A DNA stretch of 64,000 bases, from assembly GCA_002314755.1 (NCBI GenBank), contig DCHC01000003.1, positions 11,331 to 75,330 on the forward strand, written 5' to 3'. Position numbers and translations under genes: made by a program. The notes under the pieces were generated by a model, which searched no databases, was not told the origin of the DNA, and worked only from the letters and a program-made list of their open reading frames with translations. This document shows positions 53,736 through 62,461 of this stretch, one piece after another (positions within the stretch are counted from its first letter, which is position 1; the number at the start of each line of letters is the position of its first letter). The stretch is from Faecalibacterium sp. UBA1762. GTDB lineage: Bacteria; Bacillota; Clostridia; Oscillospirales; Ruminococcaceae.

Positions 53736-53978
53736 ATGGTTGATGAGAAAGTGCGGGAATGCTTCACAAGGATTACCGGAATTACAGAGGATGAATTACC
53801 CAAAATTCAGGGTATGGTCTTGACAGATGAAATTTTGGATTCATTATCCATCGTTGCACTGTTATCTCTAATAGAAAAGAGCCTGGCATGTACACTACCC
53901 ACCAATGATTTTAATGAAAGAGATTTTGAATCACTGGAAAGGATAATAAGCGCTGTTACAAGGGTGATCAATCCATGA
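53736..53978 (+). CDS. Acyl/peptidyl carrier protein
   Basis: An 80-residue four-helix carrier protein. The attachment site is ILDSLSIVALLSLIE, with Ser36 expected to take the 4'-phosphopantetheine arm; ITEDELPKIQGMVLTDEI before it is typical helix-loop sequence. No phosphopantetheinyl transferase is in the window, so a housekeeping one must serve. It sits between the condensation enzymes and the adenylating enzymes and overlaps the next gene by 4 bp. Confidence 0.87.
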   Translation: MVDEKVRECFTRITGITEDELPKIQGMVLTDEILDSLSIVALLSLIEKSLACTLPTNDFNERDFESLERIISAVTRVINP

Positions 53979-55351
53979 ACCTCTTAAACGAGATCAAACT
54001 GGGGACACTTGATTTCTGGTATGAAATTGCTCCGAACAGTATTGGAAAACTGATTCACCAATACAGATTATCCGGCATTATTCAGTATGCTTTACAAAAC
54101 AGTTCGTTTTACAGAGATTTCTATAAAGATCTGGATTTGAAGAATTTGAAGAAGATCGGTTTGGAAAGCTTACCGTCGGTCGACAAACAAACTGTAATGG
54201 CTAATTATGATGCGATTGTTACAGATCCCGATTTAAAGCTTACGGTCGTAACCGACTATATGTCCAATTGCGGCAACAAAGGCAGCAGACTTTTGGATAA
54301 GTATTATGTGATAGAGACCTCCGGAACCACCTGGAAGCCTATCATTGTACCCTACGACAGTGAGATGATGGATACTTTTGAACTGGCAACCTCAAGACGC
54401 ATGAGGTCAGCCTGTTATCCTTATGCTGTGTTGGTCTCGGATGCCGGTTATTCCCTTGGAAGTATCGCAAACAGAGCAGACCGCAGAAACGGCAGATACC
54501 GGCTGATCAATTCCGTGGCTCCGGTCGAAGAAGTCGTTTCTGAGCTTAACAAGTTGAATCCGAAGCAGGTACAGTCATTTCCGGGTACACTGTGGATGCT
54601 CATACAGGAACAAAAGGAAGGCCGTCTGAAGCTTCATCCCAAGATCATTTGTACCACAGGCGAAAATCTGACAAAAGAACTGGAAGAGGAACTGAAGAAA
54701 ACCTTTGGATGTAAAGTGTATTCAATCTATAGCTCCACAGAAACCGGTCACATAGCAACAAGTTGTAAATATGGTCATCTTCATTACTATGAGGATCATA
54801 TCAAGCTGGAAGCAGTTGACAGGAATAACAGGTCTGTTCCGGACGGAGTAGAATCAGACAAGGTTTTGATTACCAATTTTATGAACAAAGCCATGCCGCT
54901 CATCAGGTATGAAGTTTCTGACAGAGTAATTATTCATAGAGAGGGCTGTCCCTGTGGATGCAGAAGACCCTGGCTTGAGGTGTGCGGCAGAGACGGGGAA
55001 CGTGTACTTAGGATAGGTAAGGATCCGGTAAGGTATATCCCTTTTCTAAGTATTAAAAAGAGCGTTGTGGATGAAACTAAACTTCAGTATATGCAGTTGT
55101 TGTGTCATGACAGCAGGTATCTTGAAATCCGTTTGAGATTAAAAGACGATAAACTTGATACAGTCAGAAAAGCTGCATATGAACAAGCCTATAGAGAGTA
55201 CTTTAGTAAACAGGGCTTGAATGATATTTTTATTGAGGTAACTGACCGTTTGCCAATCAGAAACGGGAGATCCGGAAAAGCCTTGCCGATAGTATACCTT
55301 AGTAAGCAGAATGCGAATGATCCGGGAAAGATAGACAAGGGTAAAGGGTAA
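53975..55351 (+). CDS. PaaK/CapK-like adenylate-forming enzyme 1
   Basis: 458 residues of the phenylacetate-CoA ligase/CapK group. P-loop-like motif is YVIETSGTTWKPIIVPY (114-126), with Trp120 replacing the usual Gly of TSGTTGKP. Further signatures: ICTTGENLT, VYSIYSSTETGHIATSC (Glu contact), and a Cys-rich segment CPCGCRRPWLEVCGRDGERV. It should activate a carboxylic acid as an acyl-adenylate, and could load the carrier protein just upstream. The Trp change might lower or alter ATP use. Overlaps the ACP gene by 4 bp and the next gene by 1 bp. Confidence 0.82.
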   Translation: MNLLNEIKLGTLDFWYEIAPNSIGKLIHQYRLSGIIQYALQNSSFYRDFYKDLDLKNLKKIGLESLPSVDKQTVMANYDAIVTDPDLKLTVVTDYMSNCGNKGSRLLDKYYVIETSGTTWKPIIVPYDSEMMDTFELATSRRMRSACYPYAVLVSDAGYSLGSIANRADRRNGRYRLINSVAPVEEVVSELNKLNPKQVQSFPGTLWMLIQEQKEGRLKLHPKIICTTGENLTKELEEELKKTFGCKVYSIYSSTETGHIATSCKYGHLHYYEDHIKLEAVDRNNRSVPDGVESDKVLITNFMNKAMPLIRYEVSDRVIIHREGCPCGCRRPWLEVCGRDGERVLRIGKDPVRYIPFLSIKKSVVDETKLQYMQLLCHDSRYLEIRLRLKDDKLDTVRKAAYEQAYREYFSKQGLNDIFIEVTDRLPIRNGRSGKALPIVYLSKQNANDPGKIDKGKG

Positions 55352-56904
55352 TGATTAAATTCAAAAAACTGTTCCGCTTTGCACAGGATAATGGCAGAAT
55401 ATGCGCTGTGAGTAATGAAGGAGAGCTTTCGTACAGAGAGCTGTATCAGAATATCAGGGTATTTGCAGAAAAGATTTTTGAGCCCTGCAAAAACAATTCC
55501 TGTGTGATACTTATTGGGGATAAAGAAAACAAATACATTGCAGGAATATTTGCTGCCCTTATGACCGGGCATCCTTATGTGGCGGTTTCATCCTCGTATC
55601 CTTTGGAAAGAATTCTGGATATCAAGGAGATTTGTTCACCGTTTGCCGTTCTTGATTTCAGCGGAAAATTTGATATGTCTGTTTTTCAGAATGGGTATTC
55701 CCAAAGTCAGCTTATGAATATGACAGAATCTGAAATTGATGATTCCGCAGTTGACAGTAACGAGGAACAGAGCATTTATGACTGGCAGGAAAATGAAACG
55801 GCAGCCTGGTTTTTCACATCCGGAAGTACAGGTAAACCCAAGGGTGTAGCGATCACCTATGGCAATTTGTGTTGCATGCTTAGAAAAAGAGAATATACAA
55901 ACAGTCTGTTTTTTGATTATTCAAAAAACGAACAGCCTGTTGTTTTGAATTTTGTTTCTTATAGCTTTATCGCTTCGGTGCCGACAATATTCGGCGATAT
56001 TTGTGATAAGGGCGCGCTGCTTTACGCTGTTGAGAGAAATCGAATCAGTAATTTTGGCGCTCTTATGGACTATATGAGGGAGATTTCCCCAACACATTTT
56101 ACCGCAACGCCCGCATTTCTTGACGTTTGTCTTCGGAATGACAGTTTCTGCAAGGAAAACTTTCCGAGATTACAGGTAATCTACTCCGGGGGCGGAGTGG
56201 TTAATATGGAGCTTGTAAGAAGATTTCGGGAAAAGTTTGATTGCGAGCTTGTAAATGTTTACGGATTGACGGAAGCTACAAGTACTGTACTGATCAGCCG
56301 TGCGTCTCAGGTGGATCTCAGTCTTCAGGGCTTTATGCCGTCGGGAGTTCCGCTGCCTGAAACAGAGGTATCCATCATGGATGAAACCGGCAATCCCGTG
56401 CCGGAAGGAGCTACGGGCGAGTTATACATCGTTTCAAAAAGCATATGCAATGGTTATTGCAATGCCGATAATAGCGCATTTTTCACAAATGAAGCCGGCA
56501 TTAGAGGCTATCGCACAGGAGACTATTTTAAAAGAATAGACGGAAATCTTTACTATATGGGCAGAAAGGACAATATGGTAAAGGTTGGAAATAACAGAAT
56601 AGAGATTTTTGACATTGAGGAAAAACTAATTCAGAATGAAATGGTAAGAACCGGCATTGTGGTTCCGTGTGTGGATAAAGGAGAAGCAAAATTCCTGGCT
56701 GCATGCATCGTTCTGAAACCTGAATTCCAGGGAGGAATAACCACCACACTGAAGCTGAAGCGGTTTCTCAAGGATAGAATACAGCATTACGCGGTTCCCC
56801 AAAAGTTTGTTTATTTTGAAAATATTCCAACAACCGTGAGCAACAAGCCGGATCGTAAAAAGCTGGAAATTATGATATCCGAAACGGTGTACGCAGATGA
56901 TTGA
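55351..56904 (+). CDS. NRPS/DltA-like adenylation enzyme
   Basis: 517 residues, a complete AMP-binding enzyme: A3 WFFTSGSTGKPKGVAITY (153-170), A5 VNVYGLTEATSTVL, A7 YRTGDYF, A8 MGRKDNMVKVGNNRIE and the A10 catalytic Lys region SNKPDRKKLE. Size and layout match free-standing amino-acid-activating domains such as DltA. It probably activates an amino acid and loads it on the carrier protein. The binding-pocket residues cannot be assigned reliably by eye. Starts within the stop of the preceding gene. Confidence 0.88.
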   Translation: MIKFKKLFRFAQDNGRICAVSNEGELSYRELYQNIRVFAEKIFEPCKNNSCVILIGDKENKYIAGIFAALMTGHPYVAVSSSYPLERILDIKEICSPFAVLDFSGKFDMSVFQNGYSQSQLMNMTESEIDDSAVDSNEEQSIYDWQENETAAWFFTSGSTGKPKGVAITYGNLCCMLRKREYTNSLFFDYSKNEQPVVLNFVSYSFIASVPTIFGDICDKGALLYAVERNRISNFGALMDYMREISPTHFTATPAFLDVCLRNDSFCKENFPRLQVIYSGGGVVNMELVRRFREKFDCELVNVYGLTEATSTVLISRASQVDLSLQGFMPSGVPLPETEVSIMDETGNPVPEGATGELYIVSKSICNGYCNADNSAFFTNEAGIRGYRTGDYFKRIDGNLYYMGRKDNMVKVGNNRIEIFDIEEKLIQNEMVRTGIVVPCVDKGEAKFLAACIVLKPEFQGGITTTLKLKRFLKDRIQHYAVPQKFVYFENIPTTVSNKPDRKKLEIMISETVYADD

Positions 56905-56977
56905 TTCGCGGCGTGTCAAAAGCGCGGTTGGAAGTAAAGCTTCGGTTCAGAATGAAATGTAAATACAGGTGTTAGCT

Positions 56978-58315
56978 ATGATTGGATATGCAATTGCTTT
57001 TGTAGAAGCTATAACTTATCAATGTCTTCCGGCATCATTACAGGCCAAAATAAGTGAACAAAAATTGAACAGAATTATAGAGTATGCAAGGAAGAACTGT
57101 GAATTATACAGGAAAAGGATTCCCGAAAACCTCGAAAAGTTTGAAGACATCAAACCCGTTACCAAACAGGAGATCATTGAAAATTTTGACAGTATCGTAA
57201 CAAATAAAGAACTAAAGCTTACATGTATTCTAAATCATATTAAAGAACACCCCGGTGAAGGGCAGCTGATGCATGGCAAATATTGCCTGTCTCTTACATC
57301 GGGGTCAACGGGTAAACCTTCTATTGTATTGAAAGATTCCATGACAATGGAACGTGACAGTATGGCGAGTACAATCAGAAATCTGCATTTTACCTTTCCG
57401 ATTGCTACACTTACAGATCCATCGGGTTTATCTGTCGAAGGGGCTCATATAAAAAGAAATATGAAACGTTTTCCCTGGTTGGGTAAGCTTATGTTTAATA
57501 TTGACCCTCTTAAACCGGCAGCGGAGCTGATAAAAGAAATAAGAGAATGCAGGCCGTATAATCTGATCGGTTATACCAGCGTTATCCGTTTAATATCGGT
57601 AGAAATGAAACGTCAGGGTATTACGCTGGATGTGAAACAGATTTTTTGCTCAGGGGAAACTTTTACAGAATCAGACAAAAAAATGATCGAGCAGGCTTTT
57701 CCCAGGGCTAAGGTCGGAGCGCTGTACGGTTGTACAGAGGGTGGTGTTATGGCAGGCCCATGTAAATATGGGCATTTGCATGTGAACACAGATCTTGTAA
57801 AGCTGGAGGCAGTTGATCCGGATTATCGCCCTGTTCCCGAAGGGACCTTGTCACGGTATACCTTATTGACGGATCTCAGCAACAAAATTCAGCCGCTTAT
57901 CAGATATGTTCTGGATGACAGAATTAAAATGTATTCATCCTGCCCCTGCGGATGCGGTCGGCCCTGGGTTGAACCGGTTGGACGTACAGATGACAGATTG
58001 ATGTTTGTTACTGCAAGGGGGGAAGTGGAAGTCGCGCCTATGGGAATCATTCTGATTATGGACGAGATCTGCGAGGAGGGTCTGAAAAACTTCCATGATT
58101 TTCAGATAGTGCATCACCCCGGCAACCTCCTTGAGTTCAGACTGGATATGTTTGATAATGTTTCTCGGGAAAAGATATTTGACCGGATTACCGAAGAAAT
58201 TACTGGTTTGCTCAGACAGTCAGGAATTGATCAGATCAAGTGTATCTTAAGCGAAGACAGGCCTGTAAAAACAACGGTAAGGGGTAAACAAAAGAGGATA
58301 TACTGTCATGAATGA
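56978..58315 (+). CDS. PaaK/CapK-like adenylate-forming enzyme 2
   Basis: 445 residues from ATG 56978 (ACAGGTG upstream). Motifs CLSLTSGSTGKPSIVL (~103-118, normal Gly unlike its paralogue), IFCSGETFTESDKKM, GALYGCTEGGVMAGPC, and SCPCGCGRPWVEPVGRTDD, the same Cys-rich segment as in the gene at 53975. The two are clear paralogues sharing the KYGHLH and LIRY segments. It should activate a second carboxylic acid. Overlaps the following ATP-grasp gene by 8 bp. Confidence 0.85.
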   Translation: MIGYAIAFVEAITYQCLPASLQAKISEQKLNRIIEYARKNCELYRKRIPENLEKFEDIKPVTKQEIIENFDSIVTNKELKLTCILNHIKEHPGEGQLMHGKYCLSLTSGSTGKPSIVLKDSMTMERDSMASTIRNLHFTFPIATLTDPSGLSVEGAHIKRNMKRFPWLGKLMFNIDPLKPAAELIKEIRECRPYNLIGYTSVIRLISVEMKRQGITLDVKQIFCSGETFTESDKKMIEQAFPRAKVGALYGCTEGGVMAGPCKYGHLHVNTDLVKLEAVDPDYRPVPEGTLSRYTLLTDLSNKIQPLIRYVLDDRIKMYSSCPCGCGRPWVEPVGRTDDRLMFVTARGEVEVAPMGIILIMDEICEEGLKNFHDFQIVHHPGNLLEFRLDMFDNVSREKIFDRITEEITGLLRQSGIDQIKCILSEDRPVKTTVRGKQKRIYCHE

Positions 58316-59441
58316 TCCTGTAGATAATAAATCGGTTAGCGCAAAACAGCAGTTGCTCGCAGAAATGAAGTGGTTGGATCATGTGATGGGAATATTATCT
58401 CCTCATACGGAAGAATACGCTGTTATGAGGCGGATCCGCACACTGGTTACATCATGTATTGGCGCAAGGTTTTACTCTCAGATAGAGTTTGACGCAGCCT
58501 GTAGACGGTACCGTCCGGACATAAAGACGGGAAGTAAAGAATACAGGAGGATGCTATCCGAGGCCCGGTACTGTATGTATTGCTATGGGGCGGTTGCCGA
58601 TGATTTTTTTGCGGAACGACTGTATGAAAAAAATCACTATGGCAGAAACCGGTTCATTAGTACCGGTAAAAGGTATTCCTTGTATCAAAAATTCAACGGT
58701 ACGGTTGTCATACCCGAAATAGATGCGAAATGTGATTGCGCACAGTTCTACAGAGAATTTTATAAAAGGGATTTTGTCTGTATCAGAGGCGAGAGTGACA
58801 GAGAAAGGTTTTATGAATTTTTCGCAAAACATGACAGGGCAATCATTAAGCCGAACCGTGAATACGGTGGACACGGTGTTCGATTGATAACAGCCTCTGA
58901 GGTAACGGCAGCTTCAGATATCTTTGAGAAGGTCCTGAAAGAATATGGTGAGGCAATTCTGGAGGAAATCATTATCCAGGATGATCGCATGGCCTATTTT
59001 AACAGGGATTCTGTGAATACAATCAGAGTGGAGACTGTATTTATCAAAGGCCAGGCTCAGATACTGTTTACCATGTTAAGGTACGGTTCACCCGGGCACA
59101 TTGTGGATAATCTCTGCGGCGGCGGAAACAGTATTATGGTGGATCACCGTAATGGAGTAACTTATTCACATACCATCAGCGGAACAATTGATCCCGATTC
59201 CGGTATACAGGTTTGCGGAATCAGTATTCCAAGGTGGAATGAACTGCTTGAAACAGGTATCAAAGCGGCAGAACAATTGAGTAAATATAAGCTATTGGCT
59301 TATGATTTTGCTCTTTCTAAGGACAAAGGTTGGGTTATGGTTGAGGCAAACAGTCACGGAGGGTTTGCAACGGTAAGCCGTGCCGGGCTTTGTTCAGAGC
59401 TGGATATGGACGAATTGTGTCGGCAGAGCATAACGGAATAA
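58308..59441 (+). CDS. ATP-grasp ligase (sugar-transfer-associated type) 4
   Basis: 377 residues. ATP-grasp motifs: AIIKPNREYGGHGVRLI (Lys181), AILEEIIIQDDR (Glu219-220), NRDSVNTIRVET, HIVDNLCGGGNSIMVD, LAYDFALSKDKGWVMVEANSH (Asp333, Glu346, Asn348). The N-terminal domain (TGSKEYRRML..RYCMYCYGA, STGKRYSLYQKFN, EIDAKCDC) is shared with the protein at 49911. It starts inside the preceding adenylating enzyme gene, suggesting coupled synthesis. Confidence 0.88.
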   Translation: MNDPVDNKSVSAKQQLLAEMKWLDHVMGILSPHTEEYAVMRRIRTLVTSCIGARFYSQIEFDAACRRYRPDIKTGSKEYRRMLSEARYCMYCYGAVADDFFAERLYEKNHYGRNRFISTGKRYSLYQKFNGTVVIPEIDAKCDCAQFYREFYKRDFVCIRGESDRERFYEFFAKHDRAIIKPNREYGGHGVRLITASEVTAASDIFEKVLKEYGEAILEEIIIQDDRMAYFNRDSVNTIRVETVFIKGQAQILFTMLRYGSPGHIVDNLCGGGNSIMVDHRNGVTYSHTISGTIDPDSGIQVCGISIPRWNELLETGIKAAEQLSKYKLLAYDFALSKDKGWVMVEANSHGGFATVSRAGLCSELDMDELCRQSITE

Positions 59442-59481
59442 CAGCAGTGAAATAAAATATTGAGATCGGGAAATACGGAAT

Positions 59482-59868
59482 ATGAAAAAAAGATTATTTT
59501 TGCCATTTGTGATTTGGTTGATTCTAATTGTCATTTTGAGAGTGGCAATTCATGATTTTGGCTTATTACATACACTTAGAATCAATTGCGTTGAAAAACT
59601 TATGGAATCAGAAAAGTGTACGGATACCATGGATGAATACATGAATGCTTTTTTTGATGACCTTGATGCTGATGTAAAAAAAATGTATTCGGATATGAGT
59701 GAGACTGATCGCGATGCATTTGGGGAAATGCTTGCTAATTATATGACCCTGGATACATTTTTTTATTTGTTGTCGGTTACGAATAACGAAAAGGTTATCC
59801 CTCATTTCTTTAATGAGGAACAGCAGGGACAATTGTTGGAATGGGTTCATGATTATTCAACGAACTGA
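59482..59868 (+). CDS. Small membrane-anchored protein of unknown function
   Basis: 128 residues. One hydrophobic N-terminal segment (residues 4-22, LFLPFVIWLILIVILRVA) without a lipobox or obvious cleavage site, then an acidic, helical domain (about 40-128) with MDEYMNAFFDDLDADVKKMY. GGAAATACGGAAT before the ATG is a weak site. It lies just before the ABC exporter genes, so an accessory role in export or product handling is possible. No known family is recognised. Confidence 0.7.
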   Translation: MKKRLFLPFVIWLILIVILRVAIHDFGLLHTLRINCVEKLMESEKCTDTMDEYMNAFFDDLDADVKKMYSDMSETDRDAFGEMLANYMTLDTFFYLLSVTNNEKVIPHFFNEEQQGQLLEWVHDYSTN

Positions 59869-59898
59869 TAGTAACAAATGGTATAGAGGATAAGTCTG

Positions 59899-60681
59899 AT
59901 GATCGTTTTTTTTAAAAATCTAATTAAATACTGGGACTACTGCTGTTTTTCGGCGGGGTGTAAAATCAGAAAGTCAGTAGCAGGAACCAGACTGGGTGTA
60001 ATCTGGCTGATTATCGAACCTGTTTTAATGATGTTTACCTATGCATGGGTATATGCTTTTCTGTTCCAAAAAAGAATGACCTATTTGTTGGCATATATCT
60101 GCAGCGGACTTGCATTATGGAATTTGTTTCAGGGTACAGTAAAGAAGAGTATGCAGGCGCTGCAGCAGGGAAAAGGATTTCTAACGAAAAAGTATATGCC
60201 TAAGTACGTTCTGCTGATATCCTTGATATTAGAGGACCTGTATCTTTTATTAATACAGTTTATGATGGTTGCAACCTTATTCTGTATTTATGACATTCCT
60301 CTTTCGTGGTATATTCTGGAGCTCATCCCGATCATATTGATTATTGTGCTGCTTTCACTGGGCGTAGGCTTATGGTTGATGCATTTTAAGGTATATTTAT
60401 GTTGGCTCGATAGGATCGTTGCACCGATATTGAGGGTGATCTTTTATTTCAGCGGTGTTTTTTATTCGCTGGATGGAAAACTTGGCGCTATCGGATTGCG
60501 GTGGCTATTTAAATGGAATCCTATGGCGGCACTTCTTTATGACGCAAGAAACGCGCTTTTATATCAGACCGGGTGGCACGCGGATTCCATCTTGAAATGG
60601 TTCATTTTCTCTGTTGCACTGGTAGTTTCGGGAGCAACGGTGGTTCAACATTATGAAGGGAATTATTTTAAAAACGTTTAA
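59899..60681 (+). CDS. ABC-2 exporter permease (Wzm/TagG-like)
   Basis: A 260-residue permease with six hydrophobic segments, ABC2_membrane type: SVAGTRLGVIWLIIEPVLMM at the N-terminal end (the LGxxWxxxxPxxxM pattern of Wzm, TagG and KpsM) and FYFSGVFYSLDG later. Together with the ATPase 3 bp downstream it forms an exporter for polysaccharide- or teichoic-acid-like polymers. It is the only transporter in the operon, so it probably exports the cluster's product. Confidence 0.9.
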   Translation: MIVFFKNLIKYWDYCCFSAGCKIRKSVAGTRLGVIWLIIEPVLMMFTYAWVYAFLFQKRMTYLLAYICSGLALWNLFQGTVKKSMQALQQGKGFLTKKYMPKYVLLISLILEDLYLLLIQFMMVATLFCIYDIPLSWYILELIPIILIIVLLSLGVGLWLMHFKVYLCWLDRIVAPILRVIFYFSGVFYSLDGKLGAIGLRWLFKWNPMAALLYDARNALLYQTGWHADSILKWFIFSVALVVSGATVVQHYEGNYFKNV

Positions 60682-60684
60682 ACT

Positions 60685-61401
60685 ATGGAAAATATGATTT
60701 CAGTTAGGGATGTCCATCTTTCATTCAAAATCAAGGAAAGATTTTCTGAAAATGGTTTTCCGATTAAACAAAAATATGTGGAAATACTAAAAGGGGTATC
60801 ATTTGATATCAAACCCGGAGAAGTTGTAGGCATAATCGGTAATAACGGAGCCGGAAAATCAACCATACTCCAGGTTTTGGCAGGAATCATTGCCCCCGAT
60901 AAGGGTTCTGTTGTCATCAATAACAGGAGCATTGCGTTGCTTGCTTTGGGTAAAGGTGTGGTGCCTGAAATAGATGGCATTTCAAACATTTATCTGTTTG
61001 GCTTGCAGAGCGGGTTTACGAAGAAACAGATCAAAGCAAAACTCGATGACATCGTTGCATTCAGTGAGCTGGGTAATATGGTGTATCAGCCCGTAGAGTG
61101 TTACTCCAGTGGCATGAAAACCAAACTGATGTTTTCCGCTGCAGTTTTTTTGTGTCCGGAGATTATGCTTCTTGATGAAGTTTTTGGGGTTGGTGATCAT
61201 AATTTTAAAATCAAGAGTACCAAAAAGATTACTGAAATCATTAAGGACGGCAAACATACAGTTTTACTGGTATCACACAATATGGGTACAATATCAAAGG
61301 TATGTGATAAGGTCCTGTGGATTGAAAAAGGAAAAGTGAAAATGTTTGACGAGACAGAGAAGGTTATTGCCGGGTACAATGAAACATTTGTCAAAGAGTA
61401 A
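60685..61401 (+). CDS. ABC exporter ATPase (Wzt/TagH-like)
   Basis: 238 residues: Walker A IIGNNGAGKSTI (50-61), signature YSSGMKTKLMF (140-150), Walker B IMLLDEVFGVGD (160-171), H-loop His198 (VSHNMG). The ..EVFGVGDHNFK stretch is typical of polymer exporters of the Wzt/TagH/KpsT group. It lacks the extra C-terminal carbohydrate-binding domain of O9a-type Wzt, so cargo need not be capped. Works with the permease at 59899. Confidence 0.92.
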   Translation: MENMISVRDVHLSFKIKERFSENGFPIKQKYVEILKGVSFDIKPGEVVGIIGNNGAGKSTILQVLAGIIAPDKGSVVINNRSIALLALGKGVVPEIDGISNIYLFGLQSGFTKKQIKAKLDDIVAFSELGNMVYQPVECYSSGMKTKLMFSAAVFLCPEIMLLDEVFGVGDHNFKIKSTKKITEIIKDGKHTVLLVSHNMGTISKVCDKVLWIEKGKVKMFDETEKVIAGYNETFVKE

Positions 61402-61426
61402 ATAAAGGCGGACTTGCAAGGCGCAG

Positions 61427-62452
61427 ATGTCGAATAATGGAAAGAAGGTTCAAAAAATGGTAAGGATGAAAAGACTAAAAAGGCTGATGACTCTGCTAAA
61501 GAACAAAAGAAGCCTTGATTCTTATTGGATTAAGTCGATACCGCTTTCAAAAAAATACCATCTTCCAATCACCTTTTTTTATCTGGATCGAATATGGTGC
61601 TATGTTGTACACGGGGCAGCTTCACGCGACGATTACGATTTGTTCGGGTTTTACAGGCTGAGAGGTTTTGAGCGCAGAAACTTTTTTACGCACGGTCGGT
61701 TTCCGTTATTGTGTGATTGGTTTTTCCCTAAGGAGATGATACAGGCAATCGATTCCAGAAAAGGCTTCGCTCAGAATTTTAAAGAATTCCACAAGAGGGA
61801 TATGCTGGAATTGCCTTGTTCCGAAGAGAAAATACATGATTTTATTGAAAGACACGGTAAAGTGTTTGTGAAGAAGGATATTTCCATGTGCGGCAAAGGT
61901 GTTCGCGTCTATACGGTGGATGATATCAGAGAAAATCCGGAACTTCTCACGGAAATTTCAAAGATGGATGGGGCAGCCGAAGAAGCGATCATACAGCATC
62001 CCGTTATGGCAGAATTGAATCCCGACGCGGTATCCACCCTGAGAATCACAACCATGGTAGAAAAATCCGGAGAGATTCGTATTATGGGAGTGCTTTTGCG
62101 GGTCGGAAAGCAAGGAAGCTATGTAGATAATGTTGCCCAGGGAAGCCATTTTTATGAGGTGGATTTAGAAGAGGGAATCGTTGTCGGATGGGGACGAAAC
62201 AATAAAGGAGAGAAAACGCTCAGGTCTCCGACAGGGGTTATTGTACCCGGAGTAAAGATTCCGTTTTGGAATAAAGTACTTGAAGACACAATTGCTGCGG
62301 CAAAAAAATTTCCACAGGCAAGATTAGTCGGCTGGGATGTGGCAATTGGTACGGACGGTCCTGTTTTTGTAGAGGCGAACAGAACGACGAGCCCTCTTGC
62401 AGTACAGCTTGACGGTTACGGATGTTGGAATTATCTAAAAGATCAAAGGTAG
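61427..62452 (+). CDS. ATP-grasp ligase (sugar-transfer-associated type) 5
   Basis: 341 residues, basic N-terminus (KKVQKMVRMKRLKRLM). Motifs: VFVKKDISMCGKGVRVY (Lys149/150), AAEEAIIQHPVM (Glu185-186), NPDAVSTLRITTM, YVDNVAQGSHFYEVD, LVGWDVAIGTDGPVFVEAN (Asp304, Glu316, Asn318). QHPVMAELNP and the LRVGKQGSYVDN segment are closest to the ligase domain at 46711. Located after the exporter genes, 26 bp behind the ATPase. Confidence 0.87.
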   Translation: MSNNGKKVQKMVRMKRLKRLMTLLKNKRSLDSYWIKSIPLSKKYHLPITFFYLDRIWCYVVHGAASRDDYDLFGFYRLRGFERRNFFTHGRFPLLCDWFFPKEMIQAIDSRKGFAQNFKEFHKRDMLELPCSEEKIHDFIERHGKVFVKKDISMCGKGVRVYTVDDIRENPELLTEISKMDGAAEEAIIQHPVMAELNPDAVSTLRITTMVEKSGEIRIMGVLLRVGKQGSYVDNVAQGSHFYEVDLEEGIVVGWGRNNKGEKTLRSPTGVIVPGVKIPFWNKVLEDTIAAAKKFPQARLVGWDVAIGTDGPVFVEANRTTSPLAVQLDGYGCWNYLKDQR

Positions 62453-62461
62453 GGGAAAATA

